A stretch of DNA of 64,000 nt, taken from positions 1-64,000 of the forward strand of contig NZ_JAAXKZ010000011.1 of assembly GCF_012911875.1 (NCBI RefSeq), written 5' to 3'. A model generated the notes under the pieces. That model saw only the letters and a program-made list of their open reading frames with translations, ran no database searches and had not been told where the DNA came from. This stretch comes from Pseudonocardia bannensis. GTDB taxonomy: Bacteria; Actinomycetota; Actinomycetes; Mycobacteriales; Pseudonocardiaceae. Made by a program: the position numbers and the translations under genes. Shown here piece after piece: positions 16,823-25,695 of the stretch. Every line of letters starts with the position of its first letter. The stretch's first letter is position 1.

Positions 16823-19205
16823 CGCGCAGCGCCAGGACCACGATGTCGTCGCCGGTGTCGGCGAGCGTCCCGCGCACCAGGTGGTCGCAGAACGCGGCCA
16901 GCGGCAGCCGGGCCCCGCGCCGGACGAGATCCAGCAGCTGGGCGGCGCTGCGGTCGTCGGGGTCGCTACGGCGCTCGACCAGGCCGTCGGTGTAGAGCAG
17001 CAGCGTCGACCCGGGCGCGAGCTCGATCTCCTGGTCACCGCGCGGCAGCTCCGGCGCGACCCCCAGCACGACGTCGACGTCGCCGGGGACGGGCCGCGGC
17101 GTCCCGTCCGGATCGACGAGGATCGGGGCGGGGTGGCCTGCGTTGGACCAGCGGAACAGCGTCCGGTCTCCCGTCCACAGCACCCGGCCGTAGAGCAGCG
17201 TGGTGAACCGGGTGACGGCGAGCCGGGAGGCCACCCGATCGAGCCGGCTCAGGACGAAGGACGGGTCACCGTCGCTGTCGAAGGCGAGCGCCCGCAGCAT
17301 GCTGCGCAGCTGGCCCATCGTCGCGGCCGCCGACAGGTCGTGCCCGGCGACGTCACCGACGGCGAGCGCCAGGTCGCCGCCGGGCAGCCGGAACGCGTCG
17401 TACCAGTCCCCGCCGACCTCGAGCTCTGCCGTGGCCGGTAGGTAGCGGGCCTCGACCTCGAGCCCGCCGATACCGATCTCCGCGGACGGCGGGGGCTCGG
17501 TGAGCATCGAGTTCTGCAGCGCCAGGGAGGCCCGCCGGGTCTGCTGGAAGCGCAGCCCGTGCTCGACGGCCGCGGACGCCCGCGCGGCGAGCTCGCTGAC
17601 CAGCGCGACGTCGTCCTCGGTGTAGGGCGGGCGGTCGCCGCAGGCGACCAACCGCAGGGCCGCCACCACCCGGCCCTCCGACAGCACCGGCGCGACGAGG
17701 GTCGAGTTGAGCTCGACCTGCTTCGCCCACTCCCACATCTCCCCGGTGCTCATCCAGTCGTCGCGGTCGGACAACGGGCCCCTGTCGAGCAGCGGTGTGC
17801 CGGACCGGACGCTCCGCGTGACCGGATGGTCGGCCACGAACACGAAGCGCTCGTCGATCGGCGGCGCGGGCACCACCCCGGGTGCGACCCGGGTGACCAC
17901 GCGCTGGCCGGTGATCACGCCGCGACCGCCCGGCGTGACCGGATCGACCAGGTAGACCCGGCACAGGTCGGCGAACGCCGGCACCACCGCGTCGGCCAGC
18001 GCGATCAGCTCCGTCTCGGGGTCGAGCGCCGCATTCACCGCGAACGTCGCCCCGGCCAGCACCGCGATGCGGTGCTGGGCGCGGGCCTCGTCGTCGATGT
18101 CGGTCTCGGTGCCGACCCACTCGACGATCCGGCCCTCGGCACGCACGGGGACCGCGCGGGCGCGGAACCAGCGGTACCGGCCCTCGGCCGTCCGCAGCCG
18201 GTTGATGTGGGTGAAGTCCGAGCCGGTGCGGACGGCGTCGAGCCAGGCCGCCCGCTTCGAGGCCCGCTCGTCGGGGTGGATCGCGTCGAGGAACCCCCAG
18301 CCGCGGTACTCCTCGAAGCTCTGACCGGTGATCGCCCGCAGGCTCGGCGAGTCCTGAGCCGCGCTGCCGTCGGGCTCCCGGATCCAGACCGCGGCGCTGG
18401 TCGCCTCGACAAGGCTCTGGTAGCGGTTCAGCGCGCGCTCGCGCTGCCCGGCGGCCTCGACGAGCTCACGGCGGGTCTTCTCGGCCTCCGTCACGTCGGT
18501 GACGACCAGGCCGACCCCGATGACCTCCCCGTCCGCCCCGCGCACCGGGAACTGGTTCAGCAGCCAGCTCTGCGAGGGTCCGCGACCGTGCCACAGCCGG
18601 CCCTGCAGCGGGACGTCGCGCCGGACCACGCCGGTGGCCAGCACCTCGCGCAGGCCCGCCTCGATCACGGCGCCGATCGGGCCGTGCACCTCCACCAGGG
18701 TGCGGCCGAGACGCTCCTCGCGGGTGCCACCGGCCTGGTCCACGAGCGCGTCGTTCACCCGGCGGTAGCGCATCTCGGTGTCGAAGTAGGCGAGCGCCAC
18801 CGGCGCGGTCTCCCACAGGGCGTCGAGCAGGGCGAACGCCTCGTCGCCGGCGCGGGAGTCGGCCACGTCCTGCAGCACGCCGACGACGATCGGCCCGCGG
18901 GGCGACAGCGGGGCGAGCGCGGCACGGACGAACAGCGTGATCCCGGTCGGCACCACCACCGGCAGTCGCCCCGCATAGGTCCGCCCCGCGAGCACCTGCT
19001 CGATCAGCTGCCAGGCGGCCGAGGTGTCCACGATGGGCGCCCCGAGGTCGGCCCCGCCGCGACCGAGCACCTCCTCGTGGCTCCAACCGGTGATCCGGGC
19101 CGCCTCGGCGTTCCACTTGAGCACGATGCCGGCCGCGTCGAGCGCGAAGAAACCCACCGGAAGGTGCTCGACGGCATCGGCGAGAACATCGTCCGGAGAG
19201 ACCAA
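16806..19205 (-). CDS. PAS/GAF-containing SpoIIE-type PP2C serine/threonine phosphatase
   Basis: A 799-residue cytosolic signalling protein. In order: PAS (about 5-115, GFFALDAAGIVLKWNAEAARITGWS), PAS (125-240, VALAYFDTEMRYRRVNDALV), PAS/PAC (255-370, IREPDGSAAQDSPSLRAITG, GRYRWFRARAVPV), GAF (385-570), and a C-terminal SpoIIE phosphatase (580-799: EVGGDWYDAFRLPGGDLALAVGDVAGHD, SNAGHPAPIL, LLLYTDGLVERR). These proteins dephosphorylate anti-anti-sigma factors in partner-switching stress pathways. No anti-sigma gene is adjacent. The TTG start at 19205 follows GGGAGG closely. One GAF segment and the metal-binding aspartates GDV-G and TDG are intact. Confidence 0.93.
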   Translation of the reverse strand: MVSPDDVLADAVEHLPVGFFALDAAGIVLKWNAEAARITGWSHEEVLGRGGADLGAPIVDTSAAWQLIEQVLAGRTYAGRLPVVVPTGITLFVRAALAPLSPRGPIVVGVLQDVADSRAGDEAFALLDALWETAPVALAYFDTEMRYRRVNDALVDQAGGTREERLGRTLVEVHGPIGAVIEAGLREVLATGVVRRDVPLQGRLWHGRGPSQSWLLNQFPVRGADGEVIGVGLVVTDVTEAEKTRRELVEAAGQRERALNRYQSLVEATSAAVWIREPDGSAAQDSPSLRAITGQSFEEYRGWGFLDAIHPDERASKRAAWLDAVRTGSDFTHINRLRTAEGRYRWFRARAVPVRAEGRIVEWVGTETDIDDEARAQHRIAVLAGATFAVNAALDPETELIALADAVVPAFADLCRVYLVDPVTPGGRGVITGQRVVTRVAPGVVPAPPIDERFVFVADHPVTRSVRSGTPLLDRGPLSDRDDWMSTGEMWEWAKQVELNSTLVAPVLSEGRVVAALRLVACGDRPPYTEDDVALVSELAARASAAVEHGLRFQQTRRASLALQNSMLTEPPPSAEIGIGGLEVEARYLPATAELEVGGDWYDAFRLPGGDLALAVGDVAGHDLSAAATMGQLRSMLRALAFDSDGDPSFVLSRLDRVASRLAVTRFTTLLYGRVLWTGDRTLFRWSNAGHPAPILVDPDGTPRPVPGDVDVVLGVAPELPRGDQEIELAPGSTLLLYTDGLVERRSDPDDRSAAQLLDLVRRGARLPLAAFCDHLVRGTLADTGDDIVVLALRARERS

Positions 19206-19338
19206 CCGACCTCCCGGTGCCAGGACGCGGAACGCGTCGGGCGCTCATCGTAGGGGGCGCACCGGACCGCGGCCACAACCGCGGTATCACCCGCGGCGTC
19301 GGGGCTGCGGCGTCGCCTCTGGGCCCTACCGTCTCGTC

Positions 19339-19572
19339 ATGAGCATCCACCCCGCCGCCCGCGCCCACCGGCCCGTCCCGAAGCCGGAGCGGATCAGTCA
19401 CGGCGAGCCGACCTGGTTCGTGCGCCGGGCGTTCGCGATGGACACCGACCACCACCACGACGACCGGGTCGCGTTCTGGTGCGCGGCGCCGCCGGGCGCC
19501 CAGACCGAGCTCGTCACCGACGCCTCCCGGGAGGTCGCACCGAAGAAGCTGATCGCACGATCGGGCCGGTGA
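19339..19572 (+). pseudogene. MmcQ/YjbR-like protein with internal deletion
   Basis: A 77-residue frame from ATG 19339, 6 nt after TACCGT (leaderless layout). It keeps ERISHGEPTWFVRRAFAMD, DHHHDDRVAFWCAAPPGAQTELV and the C-terminal REVAPKKLIAR of MmcQ/YjbR proteins, but goes directly from TELV to TDASREVAPKK. The roughly 40 residues that normally lie between, including the PPYVGxRGW strand, are missing although the frame is kept. Probably non-functional. Confidence 0.6.
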
Positions 19573-19592
19573 GCAGTCGTTAACATGCGGGG

Positions 19593-20378
19593 GTGTCCGA
19601 CCCCGCTCCCCCGCTGCCCCACGTCGAGCTGCACGGCTCGGCGTACGAGTACGACGACGTGCCCGGCGACCCCGCCCTCGCCCCGCTGCTGTTCCTGCAC
19701 GAAGGGCTCGGCTCGGTCGGCCTGTGGCGCGGGTTCCACCGCCGGATCGCCGCCGCGACCGGCCGCCGCGCCGTGGCCTACTCCCGGCTCGGGCACGGCT
19801 TCTCGGACCTGCCGCCGGCCAAGCGGTCACTGACGTTCATGCACGACGAGGCCGCGCACGTGGTCCCGGCGCTGGCCGACGCCCTCGGGCTGGGCGCGCC
19901 GGTGCTCGTGGGACACAGCGACGGGGCGTCCATCGCGCTGCTGCACGCCGCCCGGGCCGACGCCGCCGCGCCGGTGAGCGGGCTCGTCGTGCTCGCGCCG
20001 CACGTCTTCGTCGAGCAGCTGGGGCTGGACGGGATCGCCGCGGCCCGCGAGGCGTACACCGAGGGCGACCTGCGCGCCCGGATGGCCCGGCACCACCGCG
20101 ACGTGGACGTCACGTTCTGGAGCTGGAACGACGTCTGGCTCGACCCGGACTTCCGGGACTGGGACATCCGCCCCGAGCTGCCCGGCATCGGTTGCCCGGT
20201 GCTGGCCGTCCAGGGCGAGGTCGACCAGTACGGCTCGATGGCGCACGTCGAGGCGGTGCGCGACGCCGCGACCGGGCCGGTGCAGCTGCTGACGCTGCGG
20301 TGCGGGCACTCCCCGCACCTGGAGGTCGCCGAGCCGACCGAGCGGGCCGTGGCCGAGTTCATCCGCGCGCTGCCGTAG
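19593..20378 (+). CDS. Alpha/beta fold hydrolase
   Basis: A 261-residue alpha/beta hydrolase. Motifs: oxyanion LLFLHEGLGSVGLWRGF (residues about 31-47), nucleophile elbow VGHSDGAS (near 110), acid AVQGEVDQYG and histidine GHSPHLE at the end. The HEGLGS motif in place of HGxG resembles esterase/carboxyl-hydrolase members of aromatic-compound pathways; the substrate is unknown. The GTG start (19593) follows TAACAT (19581-19586) by 6 nt, suggesting a leaderless transcript. Confidence 0.9.
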   Translation: MSDPAPPLPHVELHGSAYEYDDVPGDPALAPLLFLHEGLGSVGLWRGFHRRIAAATGRRAVAYSRLGHGFSDLPPAKRSLTFMHDEAAHVVPALADALGLGAPVLVGHSDGASIALLHAARADAAAPVSGLVVLAPHVFVEQLGLDGIAAAREAYTEGDLRARMARHHRDVDVTFWSWNDVWLDPDFRDWDIRPELPGIGCPVLAVQGEVDQYGSMAHVEAVRDAATGPVQLLTLRCGHSPHLEVAEPTERAVAEFIRALP

Positions 20379-20402
20379 CGCGGGCCCTCCCCGGGGACGA
20401 GC

Positions 20403-20825
20403 TCAGCTCGCCGACCATCCCGCCCAGCGCTGCGGCGTGATCACCAGCAGCGGTCCCTGCGGGCGTGCCGAGCGGTAGGGCGGGTACCTGGCGGCCAGCT
20501 CGTCGAGTGCGCGTTCCCGGAACTCCCCGTCGCTCTGCACCGCGGCCGTGCCGTCGATGCGCACCCACCACAGCGAGGACCAGTCCTCGTCGTAGTGGTC
20601 GGCGAGCAGTCCCACCCGTGGGTCGCGCTCGACGTCGGCGAGCCGCGCCAGCTTCGTGCTGCGCTTGGGTTTGACCTCGTCCACGGCCGAACAGACCAGG
20701 CCGTCGACGAGCGCGAACGTGATCGGCACGAGCCGCGGGGTGCCGTCGGCCCGCAGCGTGGCGAGCCGGGCGACCCGCGCCGCCGCGAACCGGCGGCGCG
20801 AGTCGTCGTCGTCGAGCGCGGGCAC
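20403..20825 (-). CDS. PPOX class F420-dependent oxidoreductase (Rv0121/TIGR03668-like)
   Basis: A 140-residue split-barrel flavin/deazaflavin protein: FAAARVARLATLRADGTPRLVPITFALVDGLVCSAVDEVKPKR, WSSLWWVRIDGTA, and C-terminal YPPYRSARPQGPLLVITPQRWAGW, diagnostic of the TIGR03668 group of probable F420-dependent enzymes. GTG 20825 lies 6 nt after the stop of the SMP-30 gene, so both are likely co-transcribed. Substrate unknown. Confidence 0.92.
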   Translation of the reverse strand: MPALDDDDSRRRFAAARVARLATLRADGTPRLVPITFALVDGLVCSAVDEVKPKRSTKLARLADVERDPRVGLLADHYDEDWSSLWWVRIDGTAAVQSDGEFRERALDELAARYPPYRSARPQGPLLVITPQRWAGWSAS

Positions 20826-20831
20826 CGTGGC

Positions 20832-21713
20832 TCAGGCTGCGGGCACGTCCACGCGGACGGCGAGCAGCTTGGCCTCCCGGGTGTCGCGGCGCTCGTGCTC
20901 GGCGAACCCGGGCGCGGTGCACAGGTACAGCGTCCGCCCGTCGTCGCCGCCCAGCACACAGGCGAAGCAGCCGGTCTCGCCGGTGGAGATCTCCTGCGCG
21001 ATCTCGCCGCCCTCCCGGATCCGAACCACCCGGTTGCCCAGCGCGTCCGCGGCCCAGATCGCGCCCTCGGCGTCGAGCGCGATGCCGTCCGGGGCGATCG
21101 TCAGCTGCGGCAGCGCCTCGTTGATGTCGTCGGTCTGGGGCACCGGACCGAATGACGCCCAGTCCCGCCGGTTCGACAGGCCGCCGTCGGCGCCGATGTC
21201 GAACGCGCTCAGGCGGTGCCCGAAGCTCTCCGCGACGACCAGCGTGTTCCCGATGATCACCGAGCCGTTCGGGAAGACCAGGTCCTCGGCCACGACGGTC
21301 GTCGACCCGTCCGGGTCCACCCGGACCAGCGGTGCGTTGCGCATCGCGGCCCCGTTCATCAGGTCGAAGCCGAAGTTGCCGACGTAGGCGCGGCCCTGGT
21401 CGTCGACGACCATGTCGTTGAGGATGCCGCCCGCGTGGGCGGACAGGTCGGCGTGCTCGACCAGGCTGCCGTCGTTCTCCCGGCGCAGGAGCTTGTGGTC
21501 ACGCATCGACACGATCAGCAGCCGGCCGTCGGGCAGCCAGCCCAGGCCCGAGGGCTGCGCGGGGACCTCGGCCTCGACCCGGACGTCGCTGCCGTCGGCG
21601 CGGGCCGAGACGACCTGGTGGGTGTAGAAGTCCGATACCCACAGCCGCCCGTCCCGCCAGCGCGGGCCCTCCAGGAACGAGTACTTCTCCAGCACCACCG
21701 ACAGCTCGCTCAT
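20832..21713 (-). CDS. SMP-30/gluconolactonase/LRE family protein
   Basis: A 293-residue six-bladed beta-propeller protein: YSFLEGPRWRDGRLWVSDFY with the metal-ligand glutamate, PSGLGWLPDGRLLI, ILNDMVVDDQGRAYVGNFGF with the metal-binding Asn-Asp pair, FPNGSVI, APDGIALDAEGAIWAADALGNRVVR. The family includes calcium- or zinc-dependent lactonases; the lactone here is not known. ATG 21713 has AGGAGG directly upstream. First gene of a two-gene unit with the PPOX enzyme. Confidence 0.92.
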   Translation of the reverse strand: MSELSVVLEKYSFLEGPRWRDGRLWVSDFYTHQVVSARADGSDVRVEAEVPAQPSGLGWLPDGRLLIVSMRDHKLLRRENDGSLVEHADLSAHAGGILNDMVVDDQGRAYVGNFGFDLMNGAAMRNAPLVRVDPDGSTTVVAEDLVFPNGSVIIGNTLVVAESFGHRLSAFDIGADGGLSNRRDWASFGPVPQTDDINEALPQLTIAPDGIALDAEGAIWAADALGNRVVRIREGGEIAQEISTGETGCFACVLGGDDGRTLYLCTAPGFAEHERRDTREAKLLAVRVDVPAA

Positions 21714-21897
21714 CGTGCCTCCTGAGATCGACCCGCGCCCGGCCGCGTTGCCGGGCGGGCCCAGTCTGGCCTCGTCGGTCGCGCGCGACCACCATCTGTC
21801 CTGATCCAGGACGCCGGGCGTGTCGTTCGGCTCTCGGTTCCGCCCCTGGGGGAGCCTTCTGCACGTCGCACTTGCCAGAGACGTCGTGAACGGCGTC

Positions 21898-23046
21898 TCA
21901 TGTGTGCTGGGGCTCCCGCGGTGGCCGGTGTCGTTCTCGGGAGCCGTATGTCGCTGTTCGTACGGAGTCCTCGGACTCCAGCCCGGAACCCAGCGCGCCG
22001 CCGATCGTGCCGATCGAGGACACCAGCCAGGCCAGCCGGAGGTAGTCCGAGACGTGGGCCGGGTGGCCGATGACCGCCGAGAGCACCTGCGGGACCACGA
22101 CGAACCACCCGGTGGCCAACGAGCCGGCCAGCAGCACGACGTATGCAACGCCGCACCCGATAACCAGTGTGAGCATGGTGGCGGCGTTGTAGAGCCGCAC
22201 TTGCCGGTACTCGACGCGGTCGCGTCGGTCGGCGTGCTGCCACAGGTTGTGGTTGAGGATGAGCCACAACACGATCATCGCCAGCGAGGCCACTGTGGCG
22301 ATCCCGAGCCGCAGGGCGCTCATCGCTCCGCTGAGTTGCCACACCACGCTGGAGACCAGCCCGAACGCCGCGGAGGCCAACCCCGCGGCGACCGCGTTGC
22401 GGAGCCCCCAGACCAACCGCCATGGCCGGTTGACTCGGACCATCCCGACCAGCAGCCGCAACCTGCCCGCCGGTGCCGCGTACTCGACGTCGATGTCCTC
22501 GTCGGTGGGCGCTACCGGCTGGACTCCGGACCGCACCCCTACGCCGCCGCCCTCGATCTCTTGGTCTCCGCTGTCGGCGGGGAGCTCACCGGCCCATTCC
22601 AGGATCAGCCGGACCACGATGTCGCGGGCCTGCTCGGCAGGCCGCAGCATGTCCAGCGCGGGGACGGAAACCACCGCTGCGTTCGCCCGCCTACTCAGAT
22701 CGCCCACGAGGTAGCCCTGATTCGCCGAAAGAGGCAGGTCGGTCAGGCAGACGACGAAGTCCCAGCCCTCGCGGGCCCGCCGCTGGGCCGCCAGGTCGAT
22801 GATCCGCTCGCCCTCGCCGCGAGAGAGCGTCTCCGAGACCACGGTGACGCGGCAGTGCAGCCGGTACCCCGACCGCTCCGCGAGTGCCCCGGGCAGTTCC
22901 TCGGCCAGCCGGTGGGCGATCTCGGTGGCGAAACCCGGGTCCGCGACGAGCCCGATCAGAAGAGTGCGAGTCCCTCCCGACCGCCTCCCCGAACGTTCTC
23001 CCCGGCCTTCCAGGATGCTCCTGCTGCTCCCTGCCGTCCCCGTCAT
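21898..23046 (-). CDS. Multi-pass membrane protein of unknown function
   Basis: A 382-residue protein from ATG 23046. The first ~190 residues are soluble with an alternating alpha/beta pattern (RTLLIGLVADPGFATEIAHRLAEEL, CRVTVVSETLSRGEGERIIDLAAQ, GWDFVVCLTDLPLS, AAVVSVPALDML). The rest has four to five hydrophobic segments (AGLASAAFGLVSSVVWQL, LGIATVASLAMIVLWLIL, ATMLTLVIGCGVAYVVLLAG, GWFVVVPQVLSAVI, AWLVSSIGTIGGALG). I do not recognise the family. It is not linked to neighbours by short spacing. Confidence 0.75.
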   Translation of the reverse strand: MTGTAGSSRSILEGRGERSGRRSGGTRTLLIGLVADPGFATEIAHRLAEELPGALAERSGYRLHCRVTVVSETLSRGEGERIIDLAAQRRAREGWDFVVCLTDLPLSANQGYLVGDLSRRANAAVVSVPALDMLRPAEQARDIVVRLILEWAGELPADSGDQEIEGGGVGVRSGVQPVAPTDEDIDVEYAAPAGRLRLLVGMVRVNRPWRLVWGLRNAVAAGLASAAFGLVSSVVWQLSGAMSALRLGIATVASLAMIVLWLILNHNLWQHADRRDRVEYRQVRLYNAATMLTLVIGCGVAYVVLLAGSLATGWFVVVPQVLSAVIGHPAHVSDYLRLAWLVSSIGTIGGALGSGLESEDSVRTATYGSRERHRPPREPQHT

Positions 23047-23858
23047 GACTGCCCCTATCCTGGCCCGAGCACCGAATCTGGCGCGCGCCGGGCGGCCGGC
23101 GCCGGAGCGCGCAGGCCAGGATCTGGCGGGGCCCTGCACGATTTCGTCAGCCCCCCGGGACGAGGCCCCCCAACCGGCTTGGCCCGGTCGGGCTCATCCG
23201 ACTACCGGACAGGACCGGATCCGATGAGAACAGTGCAGCTTCCCTTGAGTCGGCGGCTATTCGGCGCCCGAGGACGCCGGGACCATGTCGTCCACCAGAT
23301 CCTCACGAAATTGCTCACCTTCGATGAGACATCAACGGCTGACCTTGACTCGCCGAAGGTGACCAATCCGCTGGTCAGCGACGACCGCGTTGCTCAACCG
23401 CACCGAAACCGACAGCGGGCGGGTGCGCCTCAGCGTGTGGAACGTCGGTTGGGAAGGCTCGCCGGGGATCTCCCCATCGTGCCGCCGCCCGGCACAACCC
23501 GTCGCAGCGCTCCCGGTCGGCGATCCCCGATTCGAGCATCGGGCACCCACGCGGAGCACGCCGCCACCGCGTCCCCTCCTGCGTCCCCCGATGTTTGCGC
23601 CGTGCCGCCTGCGCAAGCTGCTGGTGTGGCTGGTCGGCGGCTCCACCGCGCCGGGCCGCGCCTCCGTGGGGGTGAGAAACGGCGCCGACTGCTGGGCAAC
23701 CGGAGAGTTCATTCGATTCACCGTCGACGCGGCCGCCTACCGCTGACACCTCAGCTCGATTTCCCCAGGCGGATGAGTGGCTCGACGGGGCCGGTCCGCA
23801 CCCCGGATCCTGCCGGGGAAGCGGCCGGCGGCGGGGGACTGGGCTAGGCTCCGCCCGC
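23047..23858. other. 812-nt interval without a recognisable gene
   Basis: Open frames exist on both strands but none shows a family motif or a good ribosome site. Around 23.23-23.42 kb the local base composition is less GC-rich than the surroundings, with many A/T third positions. The region separates the membrane protein from a cluster of decayed genes and may be degraded coding sequence or imported DNA. Confidence 0.35.
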
Positions 23859-24125
23859 ATGGCGCATCCCCAGCGACCGAGCTCGCCCCGGGCGCCTGGC
23901 GGATCCCGACACTCGGCTCGGACCGGATCAACTCGTTCGCCTTCGTCGACGACGACGGATCGGTGACCCTGGTCGACGCCGGCCCGAAGCCGGCCCCACC
24001 GCGGATCGTCGCGGGCCTCGCCGCGACGGGAAAGCGCCCGTCCGACGTCACCCGGATCGTGTCGACGCACGCCCATCCCGACCACGGTGGCGGCGCGGCC
24101 GTCCTCGTGGCCCGGCCGTCCGGCC
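23859..24125 (+). pseudogene. Metallo-beta-lactamase-fold hydrolase remnant
   Basis: ATG 23859 lies 8 nt after TAGGCT. Within a few codons the frame must drop one base to give ATELAPGAWRIPTLGSDRINSFAFVDDDGSVTLVDAG...THAHPDHGGGAAVLVA, the N-terminal third of an MBL-fold hydrolase including the HxHxDH metal motif. It then ends in a degenerate GRAPE-like segment and runs in frame, without a stop, into the downstream DinB gene. About two thirds of a normal MBL protein is missing, as are later metal ligands, so it is not functional. Confidence 0.65.
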
Positions 24126-24157
24126 GGGCCCCGGAGAAGCACCCGAAGGAGGGCCCC

Positions 24158-24759
24158 ATGCCCGGTATGCCCGGCCCGGTCGCCGACGAGCGCGCAGGCC
24201 TGCTCGCCTTCCTCGCCCAGCAGCGCCTCGCGCTGCGCATCGCCGCCCACGGCCTGACCGACGAGCAGGCCCGGCAGGCACCACGGCGGGGACGCTCACC
24301 ATCGGCGGGTTGATCAAACACGTTGCGCACACCGAGCGCGGCTGGATCGACACGATGCTGCAGCGTGACCGTGACACCGGGGAGGATCAGTACCTCGACG
24401 GCTTCACGCTCGGCCCGGACGAGACCCTGGCCGATGTCCTGGCCTTCTACGACCGGGTCGCCGCCGAGACCGAGGAGGCGGTGGCCGGGGTGTCCGATCT
24501 CGGGCAGCCCGTGCCGGTCCCGCAGGGGGTGCCGTGGTTCCCCGACGATATCGAGGCGTGGTCGGTGCGCTGGGTGCTGCTGCACGTCATCGAGGAGACC
24601 GCCCGGCACGCCGGGCACGCCGACATCGTTCGCGAGTCCGTCGACGGGGCCACCGCCTACCCGCTGATGGCCGCGGTCGAGGGCTGGCCGGAGACGCCGT
24701 GGATGAAGCCCTGGACCCCGGCCGACGGGGCGGACGCGGTGCCCACCGCGACCACCTGA
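24158..24759 (+). pseudogene. DinB family protein (DUF664) with single-base frameshift
   Basis: ATG 24158 has an excellent GAAGGAGG site at 5 nt. The first ~41 residues (PVADERAGLLAFLAQQRLALRIAAHGLTDEQARQAP) and the rest (GTLTIGGLIKHVAHTERGWIDTML ... LHVIEETARHAGHADIVRESVDG) both match DinB-like metal-binding four-helix proteins, with the histidines KHVAH and ETARHAGH present, but they are in frames offset by one. Total length is 602 nt, one base short of a multiple of three; the missing base is near 24282. Either a recent inactivation or a sequence error. Confidence 0.75.
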
Positions 24760-24821
24760 TCAGGGCAGCTCCGCGACAGGGCGGAGATCACCCGGGCCTG
24801 CGGAGCCTGCCTGGTACGGGC

Positions 24822-25685
24822 TCAGCGCAACGCGTCCTGAGCCCGGCCGCCGGCCACGCGCTGCGCCGCGGTCACCGTGTTGCGCAGCAGCATCGCGATC
24901 GTCATCGGGCCGACCCCGCCGGGGACGGGTGTGATGGCGCCGGCCGTGGCGCGCACGGCGTCGGTGTCCACGTCGCCGCACAGCCCGTCCGGGGTGCGGT
25001 GCATCCCCACGTCGATGACGGTGGCGCCCGGCTTGATCGCGTCCGGCCCGAGCATCCGCGGCACCCCGGCCGCGGCCACCACGATGTCCGCACGGCGGCA
25101 GACGGCCGCGAGGTCACGGGTACGCGAGTGGCAGATCGTGACGGTGGCGTTGCGCTCCAGCAGCAGCTGGGCCTGCGGCTTGCCCACCAGGTTCGACCGG
25201 CCCACCACGACCGCCTCGGCGCCCTCCATCTGCACCCCGGCCCGGTCGAGCAGCAGCACCACCCCGGACGGGGTGCACGGGCGCAGCCCGGACTTGCCGA
25301 GCGCGAGCCGGCCTGCGCTGATCTCGGTGAGGCCGTCGACGTCCTTGTCCGGGTCGATGCGCGCGAGCAGCGCGGCGGCGTCCAGATGTGGCGGAAGCGG
25401 CAGCTGCAGCAGGATCCCGGTGACGTCGGGGTCGGCGCTGAGCTCGTCGATCAGCGCGCCCAGCTCGTTCTGCCCGATGTCGCCCGGCAGGTGCCGATGC
25501 AGGTCCCGCATCCCGACCTCGACGCACTGGCGCCGCTTGTTCGCCACGTAGATCGCCGACGCCTCGTCGTCCCCGACCAGCAGGGTGGCGAGCCCGGGCG
25601 CCGTGGCGAGGGTGGCCACGTCGCGGGCCACCTCGTCGCGCAGCTCGGCTGCGACGGCCTTCCCGTCGATGATCGTTGCGACCAC
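24822..25685 (-). CDS. folD: Bifunctional methylene-THF dehydrogenase/methenyl-THF cyclohydrolase FolD
   Basis: A 287-residue enzyme converting 5,10-methylene-THF to 10-formyl-THF. It begins VVATIIDGKAVAAELRDEV and has the catalytic YVANK (Tyr-x-x-x-Lys), GILLQLPLPPH, KDVDGLTEISAGRL, PCTPSGVVLLL, the NADP site VVVGRSNLVGKPQAQLLL and the C-terminal PVPGGVGPMTIAML. GTG 25685 follows GAGGAGG at 6 nt. Last gene of the ten-gene minus-strand operon, 10 nt after purU. In this setting it would process methylene-THF released by the upstream sarcosine oxidase-type dehydrogenase. Confidence 0.96.
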   Translation of the reverse strand: MVATIIDGKAVAAELRDEVARDVATLATAPGLATLLVGDDEASAIYVANKRRQCVEVGMRDLHRHLPGDIGQNELGALIDELSADPDVTGILLQLPLPPHLDAAALLARIDPDKDVDGLTEISAGRLALGKSGLRPCTPSGVVLLLDRAGVQMEGAEAVVVGRSNLVGKPQAQLLLERNATVTICHSRTRDLAAVCRRADIVVAAAGVPRMLGPDAIKPGATVIDVGMHRTPDGLCGDVDTDAVRATAGAITPVPGGVGPMTIAMLLRNTVTAAQRVAGGRAQDALR

Positions 25686-25695
25686 GCCGGCCTCC

